64,000 nucleotides of DNA from Phallus indusiatus (Eukaryota > Basidiomycota > Agaricomycetes > Phallales > Phallaceae). The notes below the pieces were generated by a model. It did no database searches, was not told the DNA's origin, and worked only from the letters and a program-made list of their open reading frames with translations. The DNA is taken from contig JAQFWX010000007.1 in NCBI GenBank assembly GCA_027605045.1, forward strand, positions 1,798,001 through 1,862,000. The letters run 5' to 3'. The translations under genes and the position numbers were made by a program. Shown piece after piece: positions 21,496-34,237 of the stretch. Numbering within the stretch: the first letter of the stretch is position 1; each line of letters opens with the position of its first letter.

Positions 21496-22755
21496 CTACC
21501 GAGAGGGTTCAATCATCAGAGCCTGTTTATCCGCAATTTTCTGCGATTCTGAAACCTCATCGTAGTCTATGATAGGATCTTGTAGATCCGAATACACATC
21601 TGTGGATGAATATTCCTCCAGATCTACCCGTAGAACGAAGTCGAGGTATCTGTGGTGATGACGTTAATGCTGGTGGAAAGATACAGGTATGGGTTTCATA
21701 CGCTTGGTAGCGGGGAGGAGTTGGGTACTCTCGCGAACAGTTCGATAATTTTTGGTCTACAAACGACCAAAAGCATTCAAGAGAGTCTTCTTCTTCGTGC
21801 TGCACATAAATGGCGCGCTGAAACGAGAAATTCAGGACATCTCAGGACGGAAGTTTGTAAAATACCTTACCAGCAGAGCTAAACGCTGCAGCAATTCATC
21901 GGTAATAGCAACGACGCGCTTTTCTCCAACCGAGCATGAAGCTACTAAAATGCGCGCAATCGTAATAATATCTAATATTCGATCCTCCGCTGTTATATTC
22001 TTCGTCGTTTTTCCCAGCGAGTATTCAAGCTGAATAAATTAGTACGGTGATTCAAACAACAAAACAGAGAGGACATACAACTTTTCGAATATTATAACGC
22101 ACTTTGATGCAATGTCCACTGATTTCCGCTAGAATGACATTCATTTGCACAGTATCGCTGGGCGGCGGCAGATTCTCGATTCCCCCCTCTCGCATAGCGG
22201 CCTGCATCCAGAATCAGAGTGGCCGCAAGTATCAGGAAAGGACGATAAGCAGTACCATCACAACGTTGTCCCATGGAACACTGTATCTTTTCAGGTATGG
22301 GGATAAACCGAATCTATAGCTGTATTCTTGGATACTGTTACTCAGTTCACGGGAAAGCGTGTAAGCGGCCTGAGGTTGCGCAGCTTGGGGTTTGCATTTT
22401 CGGACTAAAGTGTGCGTTCCAAGAAGACGACCGTACAGCATGATATTGGATTGAAGTTTATCGCCCTAATAAGGAAACATGTCAACTAATAAGAATAAAA
22501 TGAATATGACAGGGTGCGTGATACCTCGGAGAATGATTGTATGTCAGCTTCATCTTCAGGCGTTAGCGGAAATTCGAGTTTCAGCATGTTGATACATTCT
22601 TGTGCGAGTGAGTTCCGAAGTGGAAGAGAAACATCAGCTGTACTCCTGACGGAGACTTCGTTAGAACTGGGGTTGGCTAAACCCATTGCCGTTTGAATTG
22701 TTCGTGTGTAATACGGAAAGATTTGGGATGTGTAAAGGTGAGGCGATGAAAACAT
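21496..22755 (-). CDS. Hypothetical protein, six exons
   Basis: Exons inferred from splice signals: 22525-22755, 22256-22465, 22079-22201, 21871-22029, 21702-21799 and 21496-21649. All introns are 49-71 nt and GT-AG, and the phases add up to 324 residues without a stop. The protein starts MFSSPHLYTSQIFPYYTRT, is mainly helical by composition, and has a conserved-looking core (EGGIENLPPPSDTVQMNVI, then ILDIITIARILVASCSVGE). It ends in an acidic tail (QDPIIDYDEVSESQ). No known domain, signal peptide or membrane segment is seen. The clean splice arithmetic argues for a real, functional gene; its role is unknown. Confidence 0.65.
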
Positions 22756-22928
22756 CGACTTGAATGGTTATATGGTCCTCAGGACTGGGACAGGAAGATT
22801 CCTCGTGGACATCGTTTGGGACCATTCAAGTTGGACATGGTAGATTCTGACAGAAGGGCGTCGGGACAGCAGTGTGATCGCGTGACGACGCCGCGTCTTG
22901 TGTGACGATATCGGACTCGAGGGAGCCA

Positions 22929-23286
22929 CTACTTTGTCTCCACTATAAACGTGTTAAAATGATCTTCACTTTGGGACAATGACCAGGAATTCATGTACTT
23001 GGTTAGCTTTAACCATTGGCTCGATAATGAAGCGAAGGTTCTCATGAAAATTTGATAAGACAATCGGGTTTCCAGGTATGGTGATGATAAATCACCATAC
23101 TCAGTGATAGTGTTTGTAAGTACATACATCCATAGTACACAATTTGATTGATTGTTGAAGATCGTTAGGTTGTTGTACCTCCATCACTTCTGCTCCCAAA
23201 TACCTGATGTAGTTCGTCCGCTTTGATTGGTTTTGGAGGCTACCCACGCACAGTCTAAACAAACTTTCGTCCTTCATCTCGCGCAA
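22929..23286 (-). CDS. Possible small gene, uncertain
   Basis: Two overlapping minus-strand frames, one starting MREMKDESLFRLCVGS and one containing EYGDLSSPYLETRLSYQ, could be parts of one small spliced gene just upstream of the six-exon gene. I could not find a convincing intron joining them, and neither has a recognisable domain. It may be non-coding. Confidence 0.2.
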
Positions 23287-24140
23287 TCCAAATAAAACCT
23301 TGTGCTAGGTGCTGGAATAAAAATAACATGGCTTTCGTATAGTTTTTACTATGCTTTTACTTTATTCTCAAGACGCGGTTACACTAAATATCTGAATATG
23401 CTCAGTCGGTTTTTACTAAGCATGTCTATTCCGTGCCTCGGCTCGCAAATTTTGGACACTACTTTCGAATGTCAGTGGCAATTTTTGTCACGGAGACGGT
23501 GCCATCATTAGACCATCTGCCACAGTGCTTCTCTGGCGCGTGAATTTCGTTCGTTGCTCATACACTCTCATACAATAACATCCGGATGATGTGTCACACA
23601 CTAGGTATGAAACTTTAACTGGTTCACAACTGTCAATTTACCATGGCTTCTAAAGTGTCTTCTTCTGGTTTTTGAGTGTTTCAGCCTGCTTCCCTTCCAA
23701 ACGAACTAGCTGCTATCACCGTAGCAAGCCCTCAGGTTCTAATTGCGCGATCATACCGATTGACCGTACACTGGTGACTGCTCAAGTCAAAGACCAAGTC
23801 CTGCTATAAGGAGGTGACCGCTTTGATTGAATATTTGAACGATCCCATTATGCACGTGGAGTCGATCAGTTCGATAAACTTTTACGGCATGTTAATAACT
23901 AACTAATGACAGTACGGGAGGATGGCGCTTCTTGGAAATTGGAAAGAGTGATTTTTCGACGAATCAAGTAATTTATCTGTGCGGATCGCTGACAGGTCTG
24001 ATCGTGGTTGCGGTTAGCCAGGTACGACCTCACTTATTGGCTGGCTCTTCATACATAAGGCCTTCACTTCTGTCCTCCCTTAGCAGCTTGCACACATCTT
24101 AATATCTTGCTGTGTGTCGGATCCACACCTTTTGAAAGTC
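23287..24140. other. Intergenic, promoter side of the DUF6533 gene
   Basis: No gene is recognised. The last 100 bases before 24141 are pyrimidine-rich, as is common ahead of fungal start codons. Confidence 0.4.
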
Positions 24141-26070
24141 ATGTCCGACATCGCTCAGCTCATCCAGGAGTTAGCCGACGAGGTGCAAGACGGTGACACC
24201 TTTGCGTACAACTCAGGTGAGATGAACATCAATCTCTTCAGGTCGCGATTCAGTACCAGCTTTTGGTATTATCTAGTATCGGCCACGTTTTTACTGATCT
24301 ATGAGATTATTCTCACCTTTCCTGATGAAGTCCGATATATATGGCTGTATGTCAATGCTGTTCCTCCGTTTATTGAGAGACTGCCTATCTATTCACCTTT
24401 TTATGGAAAGATCACCGTGGTCGTTTGTCACGATTCTTTATCTTGTGATTCGGTACCTCACGCTTACTCTTCTCATCCTCAACTCTTACGGTAAGACCCA
24501 AGATGTTTGACTGAATGCCTCTAACTCTTAGCCTTCCTTAAGCATCCATCAACACTGATCTCTCTATTCCGGTAAGGCTAAGACTCCAGTATGTTGTTAT
24601 TTTACGCATTGAATTTTTTTTCCTAGTTGTGAGGACAAAACCATCTGACTGATAATTCTCATGAATGATGAACTTGAACATGTTTTAGCTGTAATTTTTT
24701 CCTCAGCTTCCAAATATGGTATTCTAGCAGTGTTCACATTTATCAAAGTGCTGAATAGTCCTTAGGAGTCCAGTAGCTCTCGTTCCGGCGGTTGATATTC
24801 TCATTGTGTTAAGAGTTTATGCGCTTTATAAACGAAGTAAATCGAGTGCGTCAGGATTCATCTGGACTTCCTTTCTTATTTTAAACGTCCTTTGAATAGT
24901 AGGGTGCTTTTTGGTGTTTCTTTGGCTGGGTAGGTGGATTTCATTGTTCGGCAATCTTTCTCAGACTCTTATCTTTGTTTCGCAGGCGAGACAGTGGTAT
25001 GGTCTATCCTTTCTACTGCAAGAAGAACTGCACTCCCTTGCTTGAAAATAGATCATACTCGTTTTGACCGGCTTAGGATTCGGCCCCCAAAAAGGTGCAT
25101 CGCCAAATGAATTACCAGGCGTACTACAGAACTGCGATCCTACTGATCCCTTCAATACTCACAATCTAATAATCGGAGGGTAATAATTCCTTTGGCTGGC
25201 AACGGTTGTAAAATTGCTTATCTGCTCTCTTTGGTCTCAATTTTACGGTAGAAGTGTCGCTATGGGATTTCAAGGTACTACTTAGCTCCTTAAGGGTGAT
25301 TCTGACTCAGAGGTCATTTACTACTATATTGTTCGCCAGCGGTTTACTTAGGGCTCGCGTTATACAAACTTGCCATACAAATCAAATTCATAAAACGTTT
25401 GACGCCACTTTTAGAAATATTCATTCGGTGAGTTATGTTTTTTTTCTATATACGGCCTTTGTTGAGCCATGGGTGAACACAGAGATGGCGCCTTGTACTG
25501 CTTCAAGTATGTCCGTTACTTTCACCATTATTATAGCCATTATAATCAACCTCCTCTCGCCAGTATCTTAGGTATTGAATACATAGCCTTATTAACTTAT
25601 CAGAACTTTCTGAATGATTGCTTTGATTTCTAAGCCATGTACGCTTTAAGCGTCTTTTTCGCACAACACTATGGACCGAACACCCCATTAGAAGGCCTAG
25701 GCGGAGGGTAAGTTTCAGACCCTTTCTTCGTGGTACCGCATGAACCATAATATTTGGTAGATGGCTCGTCTCAATCATCGCTATCACCGTAGGTTTTCCA
25801 AATCAGTTTATAACAAACCACCCGCTTATAATTACCCCGTTATAATTATCCTATCAGGCTGGAAAATTAGTTCTCAACCTTAGAAAAAGCGTTCACCATG
25901 ACACTCCAAATAACGCTAGTAACCTTTCCGAACAATCCGGATCTTGCGAGCTTCAGTTCACGACCCCAATCGAACCTATTCACTCAACGATCATCATTGA
26001 TGCATCTCGAATACCTGAGAGCAACGAAATAGAACCGCTCCCCACCTCACATACCGTGGCGCTGGTTTAA
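24141..26070 (+). CDS. DUF6533-type multi-pass membrane protein
   Basis: The start is the ATG at 24141 (MSDIAQLIQELADEV). The family hallmark is split over small exons: LLIYEIILTFPDEVRYIW, then PWSFVTILYLVIRYLTLTLL, then ALVPAVDILIVLRVYALYKR, an extracellular-type segment GFGPQKGASPNELPGVLQNC, then LYKLAIQIKF, a FIRDGALYCF motif, and AGKLVLNLRKS just before a polar tail ending PTSHTVALV at 26070. The (Y/R)DGALY(F) and LVLNLR motifs near the last membrane segments are typical of the mushroom-expanded DUF6533 family, about seven membrane spans, plasma membrane, role unknown. At least eight introns are needed; one internal exon may be only about 11 nt. A few joins are unproven, so local decay cannot be excluded. 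Confidence 0.72.
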
Positions 26071-26857
26071 TTTGAACGAAAGAAACTTGCTTATCTCTCG
26101 GAAGCTTGGGGATTTTTCGCTACAACGCTCTTCAAGTTTGTCTCGTCTTCTTCAACCGTGACGTAGTGCTATCTTAGGCTGGAGCTGATTCTGGAGCATC
26201 ATGATACATAATAAAATTTATGAACTCTTCTTTTTCCACCGGGCTCATATTCTAAACCTGTTTGTTATAAATATCTGAATATCATTAACGACGTAATTGA
26301 AGGATATCACCGAGTCTGGTTCATATGGGAATTCGTCAGCGTCAAGGGTATGTAGATCACAAGACCCTCCTATCAGCTTCTCAGTGAATCAGGTTCTGCG
26401 CAGCCGATAAAAATAGACTGAATCTTCACTGGCATTAAGGTCAGTTCAGACTATGAAGAGCTGAAGAGCTGAATTCTCGGGTGTCCCCTTTGACCACACC
26501 GGCTCAATCCGCCGATGAGTTATTCTATATTCGCTCATGCCATATGTCTTTCTCACAACGTGAGATTCAATCTCAATTCACTAAAGTTTTGTTGATACTA
26601 TCTTTCAATTTCACCTAATTCATTTATTCGAGTCAACGGGATGAGTCCCACACTATCTATAAAGGTGTGCGTAAAGCATTTCTTTCGGTGAGAATTGAAC
26701 CTTAAGTTACCAAATATGAATATATGATCTTATGCTTCGAAATTATACTTTATGACCCAAGGCCATCAGCCTTGCAAATAGTTAGATAGACAAGAGGAAG
26801 GGATGTGGACGGGTGTCGCAAGATGCCGAACCGCGGAATCAAAAAAGGTTGCATGGC
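26071..26857. other. Intergenic, no gene recognised
   Basis: Spacer between two plus-strand genes. Only short frames without domains are present. Confidence 0.4.
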
Positions 26858-28426
26858 ATGTCATCCTCGTTCGTCGACATCCGAGTCATCAAAGACTCGC
26901 CATCCACCATATTCTGGTCAACATCACTCCTAATATTCATCACCTATCTGATATTTACCAATAAAAACACCAAATATGCTGTTTCATCGCCCGGTTCTAA
27001 TGTACCTGCATTGGTCCGTTCGATAAGAGTCCTTGTAGCGGTATTGGTGGGTCTACATTCAGGAATTGTCGCGAGGAGAATATTATGTGAGTTTTTCGTA
27101 ATTTGTTATATTCTAAGAGAGTCGCTAAGTACCTTTAGATGCACCTGTAAACTTGTTTACGCATTTTGATCTTCCGCTGATGACACCCATCAACGTCCTC
27201 CGTTCAACACTCAAACCTCATGTGTTAAGACCGACAACACCGCCTTCACATCTTCTTCCGTCAGAATTCGAGACGCTGCTGACGCGTTTATCATCCTTAG
27301 AAGGTCGTCTCACATATCTAAAGTAAGCATCCTTGCGCACCACCTCCTAACGCTCACTCATATCTTCTCAGATACGGCCCTAATCCGCTAACAACCTGCC
27401 CATCAACACTATGCACCTCTCAAAGCGAATTTGCGCTCTTTGTTTTTCCAAGTACAGCCTTAGTGTACCTCACAACGCTCATCCTGTGCTCGCTAATGAC
27501 TGTTCAAAGCGTATTCGGACGCGGGTACTGGAGAAGACCTGTACTAGTGGCTTTAAGTATCTGCTTTGGATCCGAATGGTGGTGGTGTTTGACTGGTACT
27601 GTCGGTGCGAACGCTCAGAGTGTGGATGGGAAGGTTACTGGGCTTGTAAGTCGTAGTGCTGCAAAGCAGGTTTATGCGTTTACCTTGAGCTAATCGCGTA
27701 TTTAGACATATACCCATGTTCACCTTATTCGAAATGCAATTCTTTTTCTTCTTCCTCTCATACTACATCACCTGCCACCAGACTCGACTCTCTCCGCACT
27801 ACCACCTTTCATAGTCACTCAACAATCTCATCGCGCCCATTCCGCCCATCAAGGTACTCAAACAGCGACGACACCAATTAATGCAAATCCCATAGTAGCA
27901 TTGAATTCGATCATAAACGGCATGGGATCTACCTTGAACGCGCTTCAAGCATTGAAGTTATTCCGCGTTGCGGGAAGCAGGAACGTTGGAATACGTGAGC
28001 GTGTACGTCGTCGATTTCTTCGTGTGGCTGATGATTGCTATATATGTGCTAAACTCATTTCACCAGATCGCGGATTATCATACCACAATTGGACGGAACG
28101 CTGCATTGGTGAGAGAGGATCCTCTCATGAGCGAGCATGCTCGGAAAGAAGGCTTTGGGTACCAGGAATCGCATTTAGAAAAAGAGGATGATATTGACGT
28201 ATGCCTTTACTTGTGGTCTCTTGTTCTGCCGAACTGATAATGGCTTTAGAGAAAAACTCCTATCGAAGATAATCAATCATTTCATCAGGAGAATGGCTCT
28301 AATGCTACTGATGCTGATACCACAGCACCGAGCCCACATTTGGACCCTGATCTCAAGCTAAGAGACAAAGCGAGAGAAGTCGCGCTGAGTATTGTTGATA
28401 CTTATATACTTCGAAAGCAACGTTAA
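26858..28426 (+). CDS. Multi-pass membrane protein, unknown function
   Basis: The start ATG is at 26858 (MSSSFVDIRVIKDSPS). GT-AG introns join exons that read WSTSLLIFITYLIF, LVRSIRVLVAVLVGL, YAPVNLFTHFDLPLMTP, a region EFALFVFPSTALVYLTTLI, HVHLIRNAILFLLPLIL, NGMGSTLNALQALKLFRV and VYVVDFFVWLMIAIYVLNSF, ending RKQR at 28426. About five to six membrane spans are apparent. Between LKLFRV and EYVSVYVVDFF the frame changes by one base near 27960-27990. Either an intron that skips a conserved-looking segment, or a frameshift, is needed. I do not recognise the family; the fixed cytosolic tail is polar. Confidence 0.6.
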
Positions 28427-29286
28427 CTTATATGAATTTGGATGTATCAAATAATATAGTCGCTAGAGGTTTATGATGCAGGAAGTTTGGACCTCTCAAC
28501 TATCGCTTGAAGTAAGATACTACGAACTTTACATTATTTGTAAACGTTCAACATAAATGTTCATGAGCAAAATTTATATTAAGAGAAGAGCGTTTAGGTA
28601 CATGTGTTTCTATGCATTTCAAAAAACAGAAAGTGATGGGTTTAGGGTTACAGGTTGCAAGTTTGCCGTTGGCACTAAACGCGCAGTTTCGATGACTAAG
28701 CATATCGTGACTGGCTGTTTCTGGTTTCAACTTTTATCCATCTTAAAATTAACAAACCTCTACTATACTTACTAAAATAGACCCCCAAAGGCCTAATTTG
28801 ATAAACGTTTCAGGGAAAAAAGGAATGGACATCGTACTAAACAAGGTACGAGTCGTCCAGGGACTATCCTTTTTTTTGTGGACATTCAAATCATCATTGT
28901 CGGGCTTTTCAGGTTTCGTCGCTGTATATTCTGGGTGGAATCTTCAGCTTCAGCCTGGGCGTGATTTGTTCTGAAATCGGAGCCTAGTGTCATCAAATAA
29001 GCATAGGATCGCTATCACGTTCAATTAGCAGGGGTACTTAATGCTGGTTAGTCCTAATTTCCTGTGCTCTAAATGTCCACAACATAAAGTATCGACGCTT
29101 ATTCATCTATATTTGGAAGATGTTCCTCAACATCATAAGACGACACACTTACCTCCCCAATTTATCTGGATGTCCATACTCTGGACGATATCTTGTCCCC
29201 AAAATAAAACGCGGTAAATCGATGCCCTAAAATGCTTGCTCTCTTTAAACTCTACCCGACACAGTGGCAGTCTCTCGCATCTCGCA
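28427..29286. other. Intergenic, no gene recognised
   Basis: An AT-rich spacer. A loose, imperfect inverted repeat lies around 28815-28880. No gene is called. Confidence 0.4.
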
Positions 29287-30900
29287 ATGGATCATGTTTT
29301 ATATGAAATCTTCTCCTACCTCCTCACCTCAGATCAGGCTGTTATGGCTCGTGTTTGCAGACAATGGTTTCACTGTGTGATTCCTCATCTGTACAAAACC
29401 GTGTGCATTTCACAAGCGGTAGCTCCCTTGGGAGAGCTAGTGTTACAGCCTGACAACTACTTCGTATGTGATTCTCTATAAGCTAGACTAATTTCTCATT
29501 CGTGGATAATCCTATAGCAATTCCGCGATCCAATCGCGGGGTATGACCGTTTCAAACGGTTTCTCATATATGCAATCTACGTGCAGTCTTTAAATGTAAA
29601 CGATGGGAGGTATAGCTTTGTTGTACAAAAATTAGCATGGTGGTCAAACCAAACAACGCCCGGCGCATACCCTTTCCCGCGCCTTCGCTTCTTACAATAC
29701 GCGGGTGGAGACAAGAATTATCGAGATAACATGAGCGCGTTACTCCCCCCTTCCGTGGAATACTTCTCTCTGAGCGCGTATGAATTTTCAGGAGCCTATT
29801 ACCACCATCTTTATCGAACTTTAACCACTAATCTCACGGATCTCTACTTCCTCTCTTTTGACAGTTGGTGCCGTCCACAAGATGCCGCGGACTATGTATC
29901 ATTACTCGAAAAGTTTCTCGAATATTTCGCACATACGCTGGTATGGGTCCAACTACCAGAGATGTTGATTACATCGTCCCTTCTCACCCGACTTGCCAAC
30001 GTAAAAAATCTTTGTAACCTCACGATTGGACCGCAGGACCCTTATCCATTGACGGATCCCGATCCAATACCCATCACGAAAGGCTATACAGGTGCTAATG
30101 GCCGGGGGAATTTCGATGTGTTACGTCAATTATACTACACTGACTATCCCACTCGCTTGTACAATGCCTTCCATTTAAGTCACAACCCAACATCCGTATC
30201 GTCATTCCAGTGGGACTTCAACTTTACTAAGAAGACCAATATCGAATGCCTTCTCACCATGCTCCATCGTCTGTTTCCCAGCCTAACCAGTCTAAACCTA
30301 GGAAACTCGGGTATGTATAAATTCGATGATTTTGAAATTAGGGACATACCTCTGTTTGAATGGTCGTCATTATACCCGGTCTTGGGATGTCAGCATCTAA
30401 CCGAGTTATCTGTGCATGCGATGCGCTTGTCCATTACGCAGGAGCAATTGGTGAATATTCTCAGAAGCAGGTCGTCTTGGAAAAAACTCGAGCTGTACGC
30501 TGAAAAGCCGTTTGACTTTCAAGAAATCAATCTCTTTGCGCAGCACTGTCCAAACCTAATACACCTGGGCCTACATTTCAACCCGACTCACCGAGAAAAC
30601 TCTCTTGACCATTTAGACCACTCGGCAACTTTCCAACATCTGCAGTCGATCGATTTTGCGTATAGCGCGCTCACGTGTAATCGCGTTTACATGGTTGCCA
30701 GGTATTTCTATGGTATCTGTAAGAATCCACCACGTCTTGTTGGCTGGAAAAAGGAAATTTGGGACATGGTTACGCGACACATCGCTGATTTTTATGTTGA
30801 TGAGGAAAGAAAGACTGGTAGGCCGATGTCATCAGAAGCAAGAGATTATGTAGAGCAACTGGGAAAAGTGGATTCTGAGATATTTCCTTTGAAGATGTGA
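29287..30900 (+). CDS. F-box/LRR-like protein (family B, copy 1)
   Basis: Two exons, 29287-29463 and 29518-30900, with a 54-nt GTATGT...ATAG intron in phase 0, give 519 residues. The start is the ATG of MDHVLYEIFSYLL; the first about 45 residues are a compact F-box (EIFSYLLTSDQAVMARVCRQW). A long leucine-rich body follows with irregular LRR-like strands, for example FPSLTSLNLGNSGMY and LTELSVHAMRLSI. The C-terminus is polar. Copy 2 lies 585 bp away in the opposite orientation, tail to tail, with its intron at the same place. Probable SCF substrate receptor, target unknown. Confidence 0.8.
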
Positions 30901-31484
30901 CGACGACGAGATGGCTACTATCGACAACAGATCTTCCAATCCTTATCAGATTCACCATTAAAATACCTATGTCATCTTTATATATGCATTATATCTTATC
31001 TATGATATTATAGTTTGAATTGAGTTCACGGGTGTGAGGAAGAAAGACAAATGGATAGCCGTGATCATAGGACGCGATGAGGCTGTATATACACCTTTTT
31101 TTTCTCTGGGTCGCCGACGGTATCAAAAGCATTCTGAAGGCTCAGGTCGTGAAGAAAGCTTGAATGTCGCGAAAATCGTATCAGCATTCTTTGATAAAGT
31201 TTAGCAACCAATCGAGATTCTAATATGAATTCTCAACCGTCTGATTCGACGATCTCGATTCAGAAATCAGAAAGAGCAATGAAGGGTATCTCGATACTAA
31301 TAGTATAGTTATTGTGATGGCTAATGGCCATCTTTTGTTACTGTAATTCATTATGCCAGTGTCGTAAGTAAAACGGTGAACGTAGAGGCACAATGCATTT
31401 TGATTTCAATAAGTAATGACCGATACATAAATTCAAAAGAACGTTTAAGTAATAAGGTAGTGTCGATGTGAAACTTCATTGACT
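30901..31484. other. Spacer between convergent family B genes
   Basis: It holds the shared 3' regions of the two tail-to-tail genes. It is AT-rich and no gene is seen. Confidence 0.5.
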
Positions 31485-33060
31485 TTAACACTGTTCACTA
31501 TCCTCATCATCTTCGGAGACATCTTCGTTTTCTGAATCCACTTCCATCCCTTTACTCCGTTCCAGTTCCTCAATGTAAGCTTTTGCTTCAGGCGACATCG
31601 ACCGTCCAGTGCTTATTTCCTCGTTGACATACAACTCAGCAATACATTGCGCAACGCCTTCCCAGGTTTCCTTATGCCAGCCTGAAACACGTGGTGGCTT
31701 TGCGCAGATTTCATAGAGGTACCGGCCAATCGTACGTATGGAGCTGTTTTGGATTTTGCTATACGCGAAATTGATTGACTCAAGATAACGGAAGGTAGCC
31801 CTTTGTCTGGAACGGTTCGTCATCAAATCTTCTTTGCAAGTTACGTCGAAATATATTCCTAGGTGTGTTAGAACAGGACAAAACTCCGCGAAAAGCCTTA
31901 GGTCACCAAAACTGAATGGTTCCGTTGTATATAGCTCCAGCCTTTTCCACGACGGCCTGATGTTAAAAAGTGCGAGTAGCTGCCCTCGCGTGATGGACAC
32001 ACATAGTGCAGGCAAGGAGAATTCGGTCAACTGCGTACAGAGCAAGACCGGACGTACGAATGACCAATTTAGTACAGGTATGTGGTCCATTTTTAAACCA
32101 GAGTCCATTTCGGAGTTTCCGATACGGAGACTGGTTAGAAAAGGAAACCAGCGAGAAACATTTAAGAAAAACAGTCGAATGTTGGGTCGATCTTTGGAGT
32201 TGAAAGCCCAGCGAAATGTTGTTACGTACAACAGCTGGTAATGATGAATAAAAAAGAACAAGGAAACGGGGTGGCCTTGGAAGGAAAACCGAAGGAGCGA
32301 GTTGAAATCTCCCCAGCCCGCGCCAGCAAGCTCAAAATTTTTCGCTGAGCTGGGTTCCGAAGCATCAGGGATTCCGATTGCAAGGTCTTTGAGGTCTGGG
32401 ATGTCGGCCAGGAGACAGATCACAGATGGGCTCAGGAAGCCTTCCGGAATGTGTACACGTGTCAGCGTGACTCTAAATTTTTCCAAGAGCTTTTCAATTA
32501 AAGGGACGCATCCAATGACTGCCTCCGTTTCATGCCGAAGGTATATAGAGAGAGAAGTAAGTTCCGTGCGATCCTCAATTAGGGCTTGATATATCGTGTA
32601 AAAATGAGATAGCGGAATTTCCGGTGCAGTTATAGAGAAATGATCCAAACTGGGGGGCATCAACAAGCTCATATCCCAACACCTCTTATTTTTTCCCTCC
32701 GCACATTTCAGTGAGCGGAGGTTCGGGAAGGGGTATTTACTGGGTCTGGCTCCCCGGTTTGACCAGTCGGATAACTCTCGTACGATGAAATGATATCTCT
32801 CGTCAACGGTGAGAATTTGAACATATGAGACGTATTGTCGTATACGCTCAAATCGACTTTGCGTGATTGGTTTGCGGAAGTGCTAAATGGTCATGAATTC
32901 ATTTATAATGGTTTTATATACATAATGAATCACTCACATAATAACCGTCGGATCGTAATTCAAGCGCTCCCAACGGAGCTACCGCTTCCGATATGTGTAC
33001 ATCTCTGTACAAACTGGAATTCACGCTGTGGAGCCATTGTTCGGAACTTGCCCAAGCCAT
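31485..33060 (-). CDS. F-box/LRR-like protein lacking an intact F-box (family B, copy 2)
   Basis: Two exons, 32938-33060 and 31485-32882, with a 55-nt GTGAGT...TTTAG intron in phase 0, give 506 residues. The body aligns with copy 1 throughout (for example ISEAVAPLGALEL against ISQAVAPLGELVL, and WKRLELYTTEPF against WKKLELYAEKPF). The tail is acidic (ENEDVSEDDEDSEQ). At the 5' end the F-box is degraded: the chosen ATG begins MAWASSEQWLHS, where copy 1 has MARVCRQWFH, and remnants of the upstream F-box (for example STLPEF) are in another frame near 33100. It is either an F-box-less product or a young pseudogene. Confidence 0.7.
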
Positions 33061-34237
33061 AATGAATTGTTTGGATTTTGACGAATTCGGGTAATGTGGA
33101 TATCTGAAGTTGAGAAAAAAATAATGTGAGAGCAAACGCGAACACGCGATTCCTAAACCAGAGACGTTTTATATTATAGGATGGGGACATTGTCCATGAG
33201 TTTATAAATTTGGAAGATCCATGGGCATCGGGACTCCCAATATCAATGTCCAACGACGTCATCGGACACGATCAGCTTCCGAAAATATGATTGAGCAAAC
33301 ACCTATGGACAATTACGGAAATGAACCGAAAGACTTAGCGGGGGCTCGAGAGACAAAACCGAGTGGTTTGAGACAGTAATGAAGATGGAGAAATCAGAAA
33401 TTTTCCAAATCAATCCCACAATGCAAAGCCCATGAACATTCGGATACGACTCATTAGCTATGGTGCACGATACACGAACCTGGCTATCAATGAACCGCAT
33501 GGCTACAATGATAGAGTGGACTGCGTACCTCTTGAGTGAGATATACTTGCGCGGTCCTAATTCCAATTACATCATATTCCAACTCGTTCTTCCAGGCCCA
33601 ATGGTACACCTAATGTGGCGAGACCTCACTTCGATATGTTTAACGGGCCTGACTCATTTTTCGTTCTGTCGAGCAATATAGTAGGTGTACGTAGGTGTCC
33701 ATGGATTTAAAAAGGGAATAACCGACTTGGTCCAGGGTGAAAAAGGAGGGCACAAAGGTTTCAAAATTGTCCTAACCCTTGTGGTCCGCACCACACCAAG
33801 GCTCAACGTTGCAACAACGAGCTAAGCGCGTAACACGTAACGCGTGCAAAAATACGCGGCGTAAACTCTCCGCCAACATTTGGCGCCCGAGAAAGCAACG
33901 GTCTTGTCAAAACGACGACGATATAGAATGGGAATTTCAAAACCGTCAATGACATCTCAATGACGACATATTCATCAATATGTTTGTACATTTTATGTAA
34001 GCTACATAATAGATGGGTCCGGATTGAATGCTGCATGCACCAGAACCTAGACGACATTGGGCAAGACAACTCGGTAGGCTTTCATTGATGTGGTCAAAAT
34101 TTTCGTTTTGTAAATCTGTATTATGAAGTGTGTTTCGTAGAAAACTAGTTACCAGTGAGCAATTTGTCTTGTGAAACGGACTGAACAGAACGATGCGAGT
34201 CGAGCTAGTCAAGCCTGACTTCGTCCACGAAAGCAGA
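33061..34237. other. Intergenic, no gene recognised
   Basis: Apart from F-box remnants next to 33061, I see no coherent gene. Several short frames lie on both strands without domains. Confidence 0.4.

Noticed and set aside
24114..24140. An earlier start for the DUF6533 gene
   Set aside because: The upstream extension depends on a GTG start. The first ATG in frame is at 24141 and fits the family N-terminus.
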